The position numbers were made by a program, and so were the translations under genes. 64,000 bases of DNA, taken from Reclinomonas americana ATCC 50394. Lineage: Eukaryota > Jakobida > Jakobea > Jakobida. Shown piece by piece: positions 55,001 to 62,002 of this stretch. The number at the start of each line of letters is the position of its first letter. The stretch's first letter is position 1. The stretch covers positions 496,001 to 560,000 of the forward strand of contig PS015009.1 of the NCBI GenBank assembly GCA_048213135.1. The letters run 5' to 3'. A model generated the notes under the pieces. That model was not told the origin of the DNA, searched no databases, and worked only from the letters and a program-made list of their open reading frames with translations.

Positions 55001-55463
55001 GAAGTACAGGTACTTCAACGAAGCCAACAGGCCTGCACCCGACCAGACTTACGCGTTCCAGAGCCTGGCCGTGAACATGCGTGGCTTTATCCAGAACGTT
55101 GCCAATGGTAATAATGCTGTAGTGATCAACAGTGAGTTCAGGTTGCCTGTGTTCACCACTTTCCTCAACAGGCCCATCAACAATGCTTTCCTGCGCAACT
55201 TCCAGGTAGTGCAGTTCATTGACCTGGGTACCGCCTGGAATGGCAGCTACAATGGCATCAAACGCCCGGAAGTAACACATGGTGAAGATCCGGTAACAGC
55301 AGTGGTAAAAGCCGGTGGTGTGGGACCTTTTGCCGGTGGTTATGGTTTTGGCGCCCGCAGTACGCTGCTCGGCTATTTTGTGAAGTTTGACGCGGCCTGG
55401 GAAATGAAAGGTTTCTTCAAAGGCAAACCTATCCTGTATATCGCGTTTGGGCTTGACTTCTAA
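52047..55463 (+). CDS. Large TolB-propeller and outer-membrane-barrel-like protein
   Basis: This 1138-aa protein has a signal peptide (ending TRAQ near residue 25). Residues about 30-290 resemble a gluzincin-like domain, without an obvious HExxH. Residues about 300-560 contain TolB/WD40-like propeller strands (DPKGTRFAVMYVHEGKLRLFIYD, LDASFVAFPNKTGIIFSSNRP). The C-terminal ~420 aa has alternating strands and ends YIAFGLDF with a terminal Phe, as expected for a BamA/TamA-like outer-membrane barrel. The gene is monocistronic with a strong terminator. It is conserved-looking Bacteroidota envelope machinery, but the function is unknown to me. Confidence 0.72.
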   Translation: MAKFSRIFLISCFLLACGLFTRAQVNTVEFGKNRVQFRTFKWQYYQTKNFNVYYYDNGQELAKFIAQSAEKELPQIETAAEYSLQRRANIVLYNQYSDMQQSNIGIGIDWQNNGGTKLVNNKMVVYFEADHAKLRLQVRKGIAQVITENRLFGDDLGEVAGNQALLDLPKWLTDGYIAYLAENWSTDLDDELKSEMLSGNYSSFNRFVNERPVIAGHAFWYYIEEKFKKENVTYLLYLATVYKSLNKATMQVCKMKFREVLDGFMEYNEEKYYKDIARRKPYPKGNYIDGFDISPRLDYFRFNVNPNKKNNSYVVSQYKKGIVRVIYNDDFENKTILKFGVRSYKNEINPHYPMMAWDPKGTRFAVMYVHEGKLRLFIYDVINRQKNIKIDLTKQFDQVQDMKYMLNSNTLLLSAVKNGQTDLFSFDIQKEKVTQITNDVYDDLDASFVAFPNKTGIIFSSNRPSASAKTGDTILPSDHRYNIFLITNFGDKPELNQISQLSDLAFGNARYPMQYNTNHFTFVSDLNGVGNRYAGFFTTEKTGLDTLVLIGSDILRNPSAKDVDSTLRVYKKTDVDSVAVVSISKDSAYTFPLTNYQSTLGETRIAGDNNQVSEVTRQSDEKVLYKLKIDEMTLRRRNVTAQPTEYMKKLMAEHKAADATLEKVEKGKDSAVKKQDDFFQTEFANEKKDSSYQSTPFEATQAAKYDVLKTIKQFKYKPKKFYIESGAFSFFNNMNLITRYQPYGGGAGPVRLGSSSVISGFTKVTVSELMEDIKLLGGVRVSGNLKDIEWVGSYQNLRRRIDWGFTYYRSVMGGIASDSSGFPFDAKMYTNLYMGNISYPFDVNRSIRFSTGVRSDKMVILGVQVPPFSVAIEDSKTLYSVSHLEYVHDNTLNPVMNIWNGLRYKVYFDYNAQISKLANNEGRNTFNLGFDARYYYPIYRNFIWAGRAAGDFSWGNQKIVYYLGGVDGWAMFGDNIKTNSQGGFQKYRYFNEANRPAPDQTYAFQSLAVNMRGFIQNVANGNNAVVINSEFRLPVFTTFLNRPINNAFLRNFQVVQFIDLGTAWNGSYNGIKRPEVTHGEDPVTAVVKAGGVGPFAGGYGFGARSTLLGYFVKFDAAWEMKGFFKGKPILYIAFGLDF

Positions 55464-55481
55464 ACGATCCCGTTTAACACA

Positions 55482-56132
55482 TTATACTGCCCGGTCCTGG
55501 TGACCGGGCATTTTTTTTATGACCGTATACAGCAGGGCGAATAAACCCGTCAGCATAAAAGTGGTGCCCCAGGTGCGGGAATGATCTAAAGGATAGATCA
55601 AACGGTTAAGGATACCCGAAAATAAGGACAGCGGATCGCTGATCACATCCCAGCTGTTCCACCGCATGAAACGGCCCAGGTAAACACCGAAAGAACCCAG
55701 GAAAAGAAAAAGAAAGCTACACGTGGTGGCCACCCATGGTTGGTACCGGCTGCGGAGGTATTGTTCCACTTTATACAAAGAAGCAAATCCCAGTATCAAA
55801 CCCAGCACCGAAGCGGAGAACAGCAGTACGGCGTCGAACCATTTCGGCATAATGCCCCCGGGTCCTTCCAGGTGAATGAGGTCGGTTACGATGTACAGCG
55901 CATTGGGAAAGAACAGCAGCCAGGCCAGCAGCACTGCCCAGGTACCTGCAGCCTGTCGTGTGGCAGGAAGTGCATAACGCGTAAGCAGGTAAGGTATCCC
56001 GGCCAGGAAAAGATTCCACACCAGGAAAAGATAACGGCCACTTCCTGTGTATACCACACGGGTGCCGATAAGCACCGCGATAAAAGTGCCGAATAAGATC
56101 AGTAACATTTCAAATGAAAGGGACTTTGACAT
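55482..56132 (-). CDS. DUF1361 family membrane protein
   Basis: This is a 216-aa protein with about six membrane helices. The segments WAVLLAWLLFFPNALYIVTDLIHL and LGRFMRWNSWDVISDP are characteristic of DUF1361, a family without known function. The last eight or so codons overlap the hairpin at 55488-55510 that terminates the convergent gene. It is 2 bp downstream of dgkA and probably cotranscribed with it. Confidence 0.87.
   Translation of the reverse strand: MSKSLSFEMLLILFGTFIAVLIGTRVVYTGSGRYLFLVWNLFLAGIPYLLTRYALPATRQAAGTWAVLLAWLLFFPNALYIVTDLIHLEGPGGIMPKWFDAVLLFSASVLGLILGFASLYKVEQYLRSRYQPWVATTCSFLFLFLGSFGVYLGRFMRWNSWDVISDPLSLFSGILNRLIYPLDHSRTWGTTFMLTGLFALLYTVIKKMPGHQDRAV
55488..55518. terminator. 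Rho-independent terminator overlapping the DUF1361 gene end
   Basis: Perfect 9-bp stem TGCCCGGTC/GACCGGGCA with a 5-nt loop and eight T residues on the plus strand, 24 bp after the stop at 55463. The hairpin lies inside the 3' end of the opposite-strand gene. Confidence 0.9.
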
Positions 56133-56134
56133 GG

Positions 56135-56482
56135 CTATGCTGTTAAATGAGGTATAAAAACGAGGGCTCCTGTAACTATGGCCGCCGTTGCCGCTACGAG
56201 TACTGCCGCGGCGCTGATGTCTTTGATTTTTTTAATGAGCGGATGCGTGGCCGGGTGCAGCCAGTCGCATAGCATTTCAATTACCGTATTGATCATCTCG
56301 GTCACCATCACCAATGCCATACACAATACGAGCATCACCCACTCCCGCCGCGACACGCCCAGGAACGCCGCTGTTACCGACACGGCAATAACCGCGAAAA
56401 TGTGTATCCTGAAATTGCGTTGTGTGAGAAAGCAGGTTCGCAATCCCTCAATGGCATACTGAAATGAGTGCAGGAGTTTCAT
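56135..56482 (-). CDS. dgkA: Diacylglycerol kinase family protein (DgkA type)
   Basis: This is a 115-aa membrane kinase with three helices. The catalytic signature EMINTVIEMLCDW (family ExxNTAIE) and an N-terminal FRIHIFAVIAV are present. Members phosphorylate diacylglycerol or undecaprenol at the inner membrane in lipid recycling. It starts the dgkA-DUF1361 pair on the minus strand. Confidence 0.92.
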   Translation of the reverse strand: MKLLHSFQYAIEGLRTCFLTQRNFRIHIFAVIAVSVTAAFLGVSRREWVMLVLCMALVMVTEMINTVIEMLCDWLHPATHPLIKKIKDISAAAVLVAATAAIVTGALVFIPHLTA

Positions 56483-56510
56483 ACTTTATTAATGAGATGA
56501 TATGCAAATA

Positions 56511-56520
56511 TGCGGATGTG
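56511..56520 (-). repeat. Short dispersed word CACATCCGCA, one of several
   Basis: TGCGGATGTG here is repeated at 63225-63234; its complement CACATCCGCA is at 57546-57555, and a variant is near 57630. All copies are intergenic, which suggests a decayed dispersed repeat family. Confidence 0.4.
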
Positions 56521-56662
56521 AAAATTGGGTCATACAACACCCATTTGTAATTCATAATTTGAAAATGTGACAATTCAGCAACTCACTCATTTCCCGCCCA
56601 TTCGTCGACCCGCCACATAATGGCAGCGAAAAACGCCTGCACCCTAAAAATGAAAACCTCCC

Positions 56663-56697
56663 ATTCGTAATTCATAATTGATAATTCGTAATTAATG
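56663..56697. repeat. AT-rich dispersed intergenic repeat (ATTCGTAATT type)
   Basis: Words ATTCGTAATT, CATAATTGATAATTCGTAATT and TAATGATT follow each other. The element overlaps the stop codon of the Coq4-like gene at 56692 and resembles 12070-12094. Confidence 0.55.
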
Positions 56698-57168
56698 ATT
56701 GTCTATTTTCTTTTTCAGCGTTTCCGTCTGCTCCCCTACCAGTTCCGCCCATTTCCATTGCGCTATACGGTTAGCCCTGCGTCCTCTTTTATAGGCCTTC
56801 CGGAAAGTGGGCCAGTACTCGGGCATGGTGAAAATGGCATACAGCACCGTAGCGATCACCGGGAAAGATAGATGACCATTACCCAGCATAAAACACTGCA
56901 GGCTGCCTTCTCCTTCATCGGTGGTATCATAATCCAGCAGGATGTGTTTCATATCATGACGGGCATAGTAAGCCAGCAGCTGCAGGTCACGTTCATCCAG
57001 GAAAGCAGCCAGGTCTTTACCCAGGCTGCCATCCGGGAAAAAGGCAAGATCGGCACGGGTGTAAGGGAATACTTCCGAACGGCGGACCAGCCGCAGCACC
57101 GGCAATGCCATATGGTGCGTCAGGAATACCAGGCACCGCGAACGTAATTTGACGAGTAGTTTATACAT
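56692..57168 (-). CDS. Coq4-like protein
   Basis: This is a 158-aa protein with the Coq4 signature HDMKHILLDYDTTDEGE, that is HDxxH followed after 11 residues by Glu, the presumed metal site. Coq4 acts in ubiquinone biosynthesis in mitochondria, but Bacteroidota make menaquinone, so this homologue probably does something else. An ATG at 57192 is in frame, but it lies inside the palindromic operator at 57180-57194. ATG 57168 (MYKLLVKLRS) is therefore chosen. The gene follows a winged-helix regulator on the same strand. Confidence 0.75.
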   Translation of the reverse strand: MYKLLVKLRSRCLVFLTHHMALPVLRLVRRSEVFPYTRADLAFFPDGSLGKDLAAFLDERDLQLLAYYARHDMKHILLDYDTTDEGEGSLQCFMLGNGHLSFPVIATVLYAIFTMPEYWPTFRKAYKRGRRANRIAQWKWAELVGEQTETLKKKIDNH

Positions 57169-57179
57169 ATTAGAAAGTG

Positions 57180-57194
57180 CTTTGAATTTCAAAG
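57180..57194 (-). promoter_or_regulatory. Palindromic operator CTTTGAATTTCAAAG upstream of the Coq4-like gene
   Basis: Perfect palindrome with 7-bp arms, 12 bp before ATG 57168. On the minus strand the context TTTACTTTGAAATTCAAAG also holds a TTACTTTG -7-like box overlapping the palindrome. A near copy is at 58302-58316. The winged-helix protein encoded in between is the obvious candidate binder. Confidence 0.55.
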
Positions 57195-57212
57195 TAAAAA
57201 GACAAAAAAATA

Positions 57213-57518
57213 TTACTTTACCGAACCGATCATTTTTGTCAGTGCATCCAGGTGCAGTTTAAACTCTTTCTCCCCTGTTTTGGTAATAGAATACGTAGTG
57301 TTCGTCTTGCGCCCGATAAATCCTTTCTGCATCTTCACATACTCCGCCTCTTCAAGTGTTTTCAGGTGACTGGCCAGGTTGCCATCTGTTATATCCAGCA
57401 GCGTCTTCAGCTCGTTGAAGCTCACGGCATCGTTCACCATGAGCGCACTCATGATGCCCAGCCGTATCCGGCTGTCAAATACCTTGTTCAACTGTGCTAT
57501 CGGGTTTTTCAAACTCAA
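57213..57518 (-). CDS. Winged-helix transcriptional regulator (HTH_27/MarR-like)
   Basis: This is a 101-aa DNA-binding protein made of a single winged helix: DSRIRLGIMSALMVND, FNELKTLLDITDGNLASHLKTLEEAEYV (recognition helix), then the wing KTNTTYSITKTGEKEF. There is no effector domain. It lies between two genes that share a palindromic promoter sequence (57180-57194 and 58302-58316), so it is a likely local repressor. It is cytoplasmic. Confidence 0.88.
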   Translation of the reverse strand: MSLKNPIAQLNKVFDSRIRLGIMSALMVNDAVSFNELKTLLDITDGNLASHLKTLEEAEYVKMQKGFIGRKTNTTYSITKTGEKEFKLHLDALTKMIGSVK

Positions 57519-57647
57519 AATTTAAAAATCAACATTCAAAATCATCACATCCGCACCTCTTCACATTTGTATAACTTGTCCCGTACCGGATGGCCGGTAT
57601 CCACACATTTTCTCATTCGCACATTCACTCATCCGCACATCTCCGAA

Positions 57648-58292
57648 TCATACCATCTTCACATTGCGTTCATATTTATACCACATCACCACTCCATACA
57701 CAATATGCAGCACACCAAAGCCCATGGCCCAGCACTGCAGCCCGTAACCAATGAACCACAGGTTCAGCAAGCCCAGCAGTATTTGTCCGTAACCCAGGTA
57801 ACGGATCTCGCCCAGTGTGTACTTGCTGGCATTCACCAGTGCCAGTCCGTAAAAAATAAGACAGCCCGGCGCCACCAGTTCATATTCACCCAACTGCATC
57901 ATGCGCAGCAGGAAAATGGCGCCCACACCCAGCGGTATCACCATGTTCCAGAACAGGCGCATGGTAGTAGCGCCCCACATAGGCGTGTTCGTGCGCTTGC
58001 TGCGTATATACGTAAACGTAAAAGCGGAAATAAAGGCCGCAATGAATGTCAGTGTAGCGATCCAGAACAATTCATTGATCAGCGCCGTTGACCCTTCCTG
58101 TATCACCCTGCCCAGCTGGCAATCGCCCTTAACCCAGCATTGTATCTTACTGCTCGCAAACCAGGCCCCCACCAGGGCGCAGGTACCGGCGGCAATACCG
58201 CTCAAACCACTCAGGCTGATGAAACGACTGCTGCGCTCCATCATCTGCTTAATGTGCTGGAGATCGCTAAGGGATTGTTGTTGCTCGTCCAT
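57648..58292 (-). CDS. Four- to six-helix membrane protein of unknown function
   Basis: This is a 214-aa protein starting MDEQQQSLSDLQHIKQMMERSS, then several hydrophobic segments (FISLSGLSGIAAGTCALVGAW, LFWIATLTFIAAFISAFTFT, LFWNMVIPLGVGAIFLL, ILLGLLNLWFIGYGL). ATG 58292 follows the operator at 58302-58316; the in-frame ATG at 58397 lies upstream of the promoter. Similar proteins often sit next to this type of winged-helix gene in Bacteroidota. No catalytic motif is visible. Confidence 0.75.
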   Translation of the reverse strand: MDEQQQSLSDLQHIKQMMERSSRFISLSGLSGIAAGTCALVGAWFASSKIQCWVKGDCQLGRVIQEGSTALINELFWIATLTFIAAFISAFTFTYIRSKRTNTPMWGATTMRLFWNMVIPLGVGAIFLLRMMQLGEYELVAPGCLIFYGLALVNASKYTLGEIRYLGYGQILLGLLNLWFIGYGLQCWAMGFGVLHIVYGVVMWYKYERNVKMV

Positions 58293-58301
58293 AAAAAAGC
58301 A

Positions 58302-58316
58302 CTTTGAAATACAAAG
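58302..58316 (-). promoter_or_regulatory. Palindromic operator/promoter upstream of the membrane-protein gene
   Basis: On the minus strand TTTACTTTGTATTTCAAAG precedes ATG 58292 by about 10 bp. A TTACTTTG -7-like box overlaps the palindrome, and a TTTTG element lies 20 bp further upstream in -33 position. It is a near copy of the sequence at 57180-57194 and conserved over about 25 bp. Confidence 0.58.
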
Positions 58317-58439
58317 TAAATAGTTGCGGCTGACTTTCGCAAAATTATTTTTTGTACCGGCAGCGGTATTTCTGCCCGGCATCGTTGTGTCACTCACTTT
58401 TACGGCATAACTTTAGTCAGCTTTTTTTGCCCTGTATCT

Positions 58440-60506
58440 ATGATCAAATATTTTACCGCGGTCATCCTGCTTTGTTCAGGCTATGCCGCCATTGCCCAGG
58501 ATCGCATCGATCCTTCCCGTATTGATATTGTCCGTGATTCCTTTGGCGTACCCCATATTTACGCCGCCACCGACGCGGAGGTGGCTTACGGACTGGCCTA
58601 TGCGCATGCCGAGGATGATTTTCAAACCCTGCAAACCTCTTTCCTGGCCGGCAAATCCATGCTGGGCCGCTACAGCGGTAAAAAGGGCGCCACCATCGAT
58701 TACATCTGCCTGCTGTTACGCTGCCGCGACATTGTGGAAGAAAAATATGAGCAGGATATTTCCGCTGAATATAAAAAAGTACTGGCAGGGTATTGCCAGG
58801 GCTTCAACAGCTACGCCCTGCACCACCCCGGAGAAGTGCTGGTAAAAAAACTGTTCCCCCTCACACCAAAAGACATGCTGACGTATTCCCTGCTGCAGCT
58901 GAGCATTTCCTGCGGTGCCGACAGGGCCCTGCAACAGATCTTTGGTGGCAGCGTGGCGGTCATCAGCAATTTCAAACCCGGTGGCAGCAATGCCTATGCC
59001 TTCAATTCCCGCAAAACTACCGATGGCAGCACCTTTCTTAACATCAATCCCCACCAGCCGCTGGAAGGGCCGGTAAGCTGGTACGAAGCCCACCTCTGCA
59101 GCAATGAAGGCTGGAATATACTGGGCGCCCTTTTCCCCTGCGCACCCAGCATACTGCTCGGCGTTAACGAAAACCTGGGCTGGGGCCATACGGTGAACAA
59201 CCCCGATAAACTGGATGTATATCAGCTGGAGATGAACCCGGAAAATAAACTACAGTACCGTTTCGATAATGAATGGCTAACACTTGAAGAAGACAAAGCC
59301 CATTTGAAAGTGAAGATGTACGGTTTGAAAATAGGTGTGAAAAGAAAGATATGGCGCAGCAAATACGGACCAACCGTAGTTACCGACCGCGGTGTATTCG
59401 CTATACGCACCGGCGCACTCATGGACATACGCGGACTGGAACAATGGTACCGCATGAACAAGGCCCGCAACTTCTCCGAATTTTACAAAGCCCTGCAAAT
59501 GGGTGCCATACCGGGTTACAACGTTATGTACGCCGACAGGTTCGATACCATTTACTACCTCAGCAACGGTAAAATGCCTTACCGCGAAAAAGGATACAAC
59601 TGGCGAAGCACCATACCGGGCAATACGTCGCGAACCTTATGGACCCGCTTCCATCCCATCAATGAACTGCCGCATTACCTCAATCCGGCGTCGGGTTACC
59701 TGTTCAACAGCAACCACTCACCGTTTAACGCGTCGGCACGAGCCGATAACATCCGCGAACAGGATTATGATCCCACGATGAGTTACGAGAACTGGGACAA
59801 CAACCGCAGCAAGCGTTTTATGGATCTGCTGGCACCACTGGAAAAGATCAGCTACGAAGATTTCAAACGCATCAAATTTGACCGGAGATTGCCGCAACAA
59901 TTGTGGTACCCCGGCTGCAAATGCGATACGCTTTTCCTGCTCGATGAAAAACAATATCCCGCCATTGCGGATGTCATCCTTTGCCTGAAACAATGGGACC
60001 GCGTTGCCGATGTGAACAGCAAGGGCGCTACCGCGTTTTCGATCGCTTTCTATTATACCGTAAAGCAATTGGCGGGGCCATCGGCGGCAACTTACCGTAA
60101 CCTGTCCACTGCCACCTGTGTGGAAGTGCTCACATATGTAAAGGATTACCTTATGAAGTATTTCGGCAAAACGGATGTGCCGCTCGGCGATTACCAGAAA
60201 CTGGTGCGTGGTGATAAGGTTATTCCCTTACCCGGCATACCGGATGTAATTGCCAGTATGGAAAGCGAACCCTGGAAGGACGGCAGGGTGAAAGGCAGGC
60301 AGGGTGAAAGTTATACTGAACTGGTACGTTTTACCAAAGCCGGTCCCGAAATAGAAAGCATACACAGTTACGGCGCTTCCAATAAAAAAGAGAGTCCGCA
60401 CTACGACGACCAGATGGAAATGTATGTGCAGCAGAAAATGAAAAAGATGACCCTCAATAAGAAGGAGGTATATGCCGCTGCCGAGCGGATTTATCACCCG
60501 TTGTGA
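58440..60506 (+). CDS. Penicillin-acylase-family Ntn-hydrolase (acyl-homoserine-lactone acylase-like)
   Basis: This is a 688-aa periplasmic amidase precursor with a signal peptide (ending AAIAQ near residue 20). The alpha part begins IDIVRDSFGVPHIYA, typical of the family. Autocatalytic cleavage is expected before Ser183 in KPGGSNAYAF, freeing the nucleophilic serine of the beta chain. LGVNENLGWGHTVNNPD follows, and the catalytic Asn region lies further on. Relatives hydrolyse aculeacin, AHL signals or beta-lactam side chains; the substrate here is unknown. The gene is divergent from the Coq4-like cluster and convergent with the next gene. Confidence 0.88.
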   Translation: MIKYFTAVILLCSGYAAIAQDRIDPSRIDIVRDSFGVPHIYAATDAEVAYGLAYAHAEDDFQTLQTSFLAGKSMLGRYSGKKGATIDYICLLLRCRDIVEEKYEQDISAEYKKVLAGYCQGFNSYALHHPGEVLVKKLFPLTPKDMLTYSLLQLSISCGADRALQQIFGGSVAVISNFKPGGSNAYAFNSRKTTDGSTFLNINPHQPLEGPVSWYEAHLCSNEGWNILGALFPCAPSILLGVNENLGWGHTVNNPDKLDVYQLEMNPENKLQYRFDNEWLTLEEDKAHLKVKMYGLKIGVKRKIWRSKYGPTVVTDRGVFAIRTGALMDIRGLEQWYRMNKARNFSEFYKALQMGAIPGYNVMYADRFDTIYYLSNGKMPYREKGYNWRSTIPGNTSRTLWTRFHPINELPHYLNPASGYLFNSNHSPFNASARADNIREQDYDPTMSYENWDNNRSKRFMDLLAPLEKISYEDFKRIKFDRRLPQQLWYPGCKCDTLFLLDEKQYPAIADVILCLKQWDRVADVNSKGATAFSIAFYYTVKQLAGPSAATYRNLSTATCVEVLTYVKDYLMKYFGKTDVPLGDYQKLVRGDKVIPLPGIPDVIASMESEPWKDGRVKGRQGESYTELVRFTKAGPEIESIHSYGASNKKESPHYDDQMEMYVQQKMKKMTLNKKEVYAAAERIYHPL

Positions 60507-60517
60507 TCGCCTGGTTA

Positions 60518-61990
60518 TTATTGCTCTTTAAGAGCGGTCTCTGCAAACTTTACCAGTTGCCAGTAAGGCGGCCGGTATCCTTTTTCTTTCATGAAGGCAT
60601 CAGCCATTTGTAACGTCTTTTCTTTAGCCTTTACATGCATGGCTACAAAGGTTTGGTTGCGCAAGGCCGTGGTCGCGTTCATGCCTTCGGGGATAATACC
60701 CACTTTGCCAAACGCGTTCTTCAGTATACAATACCCTTTGACCACTCTTACCACCGGCAGTTTCCACAGGCTGTAACCGATGGTTGCACCACTGTTGGCT
60801 TTTTCGAGCATGGCATCCATTACGGCATTGTCCACATGGTCTTTGTACAGCGTTTCCGGGTTGCGCCATTCCGCCACTACCTCCAATTGAGGATCGTACT
60901 CCAGGTCAGATGGCATTTGCGTGGTGAAATGTTCCACACCAAAAGAATGCAGCCAGTTCACCACACCAGGCGAGGAAATGGTGGACGAGGATTGCCACAA
61001 CGCTATGTCCATGCGTTTGTAACCAAAGGACGCCACTTCCGAACAGAACAGGGCTGTGGAATCATAAAAATCCATTTTGAAATCGTAGGGGATATGTTTT
61101 TGCTGCGCTTTGCTAAACATATAGGCAGCGGCTTTGTGTGGCAGCATGGGATCCGCCTGCATGGCAGGGAGACCAGGCCTCAGCCGCAGTACCATAAACC
61201 GCAGTTTTTTATCTTCAATATATTCTTTGGCCGAAGCTATGGCCACACCTTTTTCTATATGCGCCTCTATCAACCAGGGTTTCTTGGTGGCGGAATCAAC
61301 ATAGAGTAACGCCACGTGTGAGAAGTTGCCCGGGTAATCATTTCCTCTTGATATCAGCGCCGACACTTCCGCACCGCCGCGTGACACCAGCATATCGCCG
61401 CTGTGCACTTCTATACCAAACAGGTTAGCCGCAGGTGTTGCAGAAGGCACGGAATCCACCGGCAGTACCGGTTGCATTTGTTGCGCCGGGTTTTGCAGCA
61501 GTACTTCTTCCGCCGCTGCCCGCATGCCATAGTTTACCATGTAGATACAGCGCTTCACACTGTCGTTGGTAATGTCCCAGTTTTGCCCATACTTTTTCAG
61601 CAGGCGCCGTACCCGGGTATAATAAGACAGGTACCAGTCCAACTGGTCATTTTTACGGGCCATGTAGGGAGCGAGTCCAAAGTAAGCGTCGGTTACTTCC
61701 ATCCACAAAGAATGTGTGGCGGGAACGGGTGCTGATTCCAGCTGGGTCAGTTTGCCATCGGCATAGACACGCATTAAGGCGATGCTGTTATCCAGGTCAG
61801 CGGGTGATAACTGGCCGGTTTCGCGGAAAGTATTTTCCAGTTGCAGCCACACGCTGTCCTGTTTCCAGGCGAATGGCGTAGCACCGGGCGATGTGGTCTT
61901 TTTTCCTTCACCACCCGGGATCATTAAAATAAAATACAACACTGCCAGTGCAGCGATGACGTAGAGGAGGCGTCGCCTTATTTTTTTCAT
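60518..61990 (-). CDS. YiiX/YebB-like NlpC/P60-type cysteine hydrolase, membrane anchored
   Basis: This is a 490-aa protein with one N-terminal helix (residues about 7-25). The catalytic region resembles the permuted YiiX/YebB papain-like hydrolases: HSGDMLVSRGGAEVSALI, NFSHVALLYVDS with the His, IEAHIEKGV, and TALFCSEVASFGYK with the likely nucleophile Cys. Such enzymes act on peptidoglycan or lipid-linked substrates in the periplasm. The N- and C-terminal parts (about 200 and 140 aa) are not recognised. It is 12 bp downstream of the aminotransferase gene. Confidence 0.78.
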   Translation of the reverse strand: MKKIRRRLLYVIAALAVLYFILMIPGGEGKKTTSPGATPFAWKQDSVWLQLENTFRETGQLSPADLDNSIALMRVYADGKLTQLESAPVPATHSLWMEVTDAYFGLAPYMARKNDQLDWYLSYYTRVRRLLKKYGQNWDITNDSVKRCIYMVNYGMRAAAEEVLLQNPAQQMQPVLPVDSVPSATPAANLFGIEVHSGDMLVSRGGAEVSALISRGNDYPGNFSHVALLYVDSATKKPWLIEAHIEKGVAIASAKEYIEDKKLRFMVLRLRPGLPAMQADPMLPHKAAAYMFSKAQQKHIPYDFKMDFYDSTALFCSEVASFGYKRMDIALWQSSSTISSPGVVNWLHSFGVEHFTTQMPSDLEYDPQLEVVAEWRNPETLYKDHVDNAVMDAMLEKANSGATIGYSLWKLPVVRVVKGYCILKNAFGKVGIIPEGMNATTALRNQTFVAMHVKAKEKTLQMADAFMKEKGYRPPYWQLVKFAETALKEQ

Positions 61991-62002
61991 AAGCGGAATA
62001 GA

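Noticed and set aside
54390-55280. Long minus-strand frame (about 296 codons) opposite the propeller/barrel gene
   Set aside because: The opposite strand has a signal peptide, domains and terminator; this frame is a shadow.
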